From Eunapius fragilis (Eukaryota; Porifera; Demospongiae; Spongillida; Spongillidae), in contig OY811981.1 of the NCBI GenBank assembly GCA_963681505.1, positions 186,001 to 250,000 of the forward strand: a stretch of DNA of 64,000 nt. Direction: 5' to 3'. Position numbers and translations under genes: made by a program. The number at the start of each line of letters is the position of its first letter. The stretch's first letter is position 1. Below the pieces are notes generated by a model. It did no database searches, was not told the DNA's origin, and worked only from the letters and a program-made list of their open reading frames with translations. Below are positions 63,797 through 64,000 of the stretch, piece after piece.

Positions 63797-64000
63797 CACC
63801 TGCTGATATTCTTGCACTCTGTTTGCATTCTCTTCAGCGCGTTTGGTGACCTTGGCTATATCCTGGGCACTGCATACCATGGGGTATATAAGGAAGCAGA
63901 CCTGTAACAACACATACCAAGACTGGCGAGGAGGGAATGCCGTGGTCCCTTGAAAGGAACGTAAGAAGTCTTCTATGTACACAGGTTTCTGATGGGAGGA
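62436..64000 (-). CDS. Unrecognised helical protein, C-terminal part only
   Basis: The gene continues past the right edge, so its 5' end is missing. Minus-strand exons with consistent GT-AG junctions give, in order: YIEDFLRSFQGTTAFPPRQ, VCFLIYPMVCSAQDIAKVTK, RAEENANRVQEYQQ, AISNDLLVRPQQQ, GGVMDFIVYM, then IAAHVYNVTRWQLLSLFCFK, YLFQNTLQSYVHQ, VEYKVSLMKSEAEVINLICL, INSFLKNRGLQ, SSSEVQKRKTDALTALLRFP, VELVGVDRFKDGTSILFEAL, QCNEVNKQ, and finally LLFSLLDVIVLELFHELADD, stopping after SESAAH. The pattern of amphipathic helices suggests an alpha-helical solenoid (HEAT/ARM-like). I do not recognise the family and assign no function. EPAC lies 189 bp downstream on the same strand. Confidence 0.6.
63232..63374. 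repeat. Purine-rich GGAGGAGGAGGGG array
   Basis: G/A-only array in an intron of the unrecognised minus-strand gene. A (CA)n tract lies at 63738-63795 in another intron of the same gene. Confidence 0.85.

Overview
This window is nuclear DNA from an animal with a compact, intron-rich genome. Genes are split by many short GT-AG introns (often 50-70 bp). Neighbouring coding regions are often less than 100 bp apart, and introns are full of microsatellites and minisatellites. The gene set is metazoan: a SMURF-type HECT ligase with three WW domains, a conventional PKC, EPAC, TMC channels, and three genes for motile or sensory cilia. The compaction and gene content would fit a non-bilaterian such as a sponge. 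That placement is an inference; nothing here names the species.

Layout from left to right, with strand: BNR/sialidase-like secreted protein (+), IFT56 (-), NEURL2-like NHR/SOCS-box protein (+), DRC3 (-), conventional PKC (+), two tandem TMC genes (+,+), TMEM186-like (-), KDEL receptor (+), ankyrin/SOCS-box protein (+), ZIP13-like zinc transporter (-), TELO2 (-), SMURF (+), MPG/AAG glycosylase (-), ATG12 (+), CFAP52 (-), CLEC16A (+), POLR3E (-), ARL6IP1-like (+), an unusual double-BTB protein (+), EPAC/RAPGEF (-), and an unrecognised helical protein (-) that runs off the right edge.

The genes do not form one pathway. The layout is the common theme. Seven adjacent pairs are divergent, with only 49-220 bp between their start codons, so they very probably share bidirectional promoters. 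Tail-to-tail neighbours are also tight, down to 2 bp between stop codons. Three genes are ciliary (IFT56, DRC3, CFAP52). RFX X-box-like palindromes lie beside two of their start codons and in an early intron of the third.

The most striking observation concerns repeats at splice junctions. In three unrelated genes (TELO2, CLEC16A, DRC3) an intronic tandem array is made of copies of that intron's own 3' splice site plus the first bases of the following exon. TELO2 has 42 extra copies of a 40-bp unit. CLEC16A and DRC3 have three extra copies each. In all three, entry at an upstream copy soon meets an in-frame stop. Arrays beside 5' splice sites in the TMC and SMURF genes may be the donor-side equivalent. 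Other notable points are a foldback/MITE-like element, GC-AG introns, in-frame stopless introns, and patchy near-identity between the two TMC paralogues.
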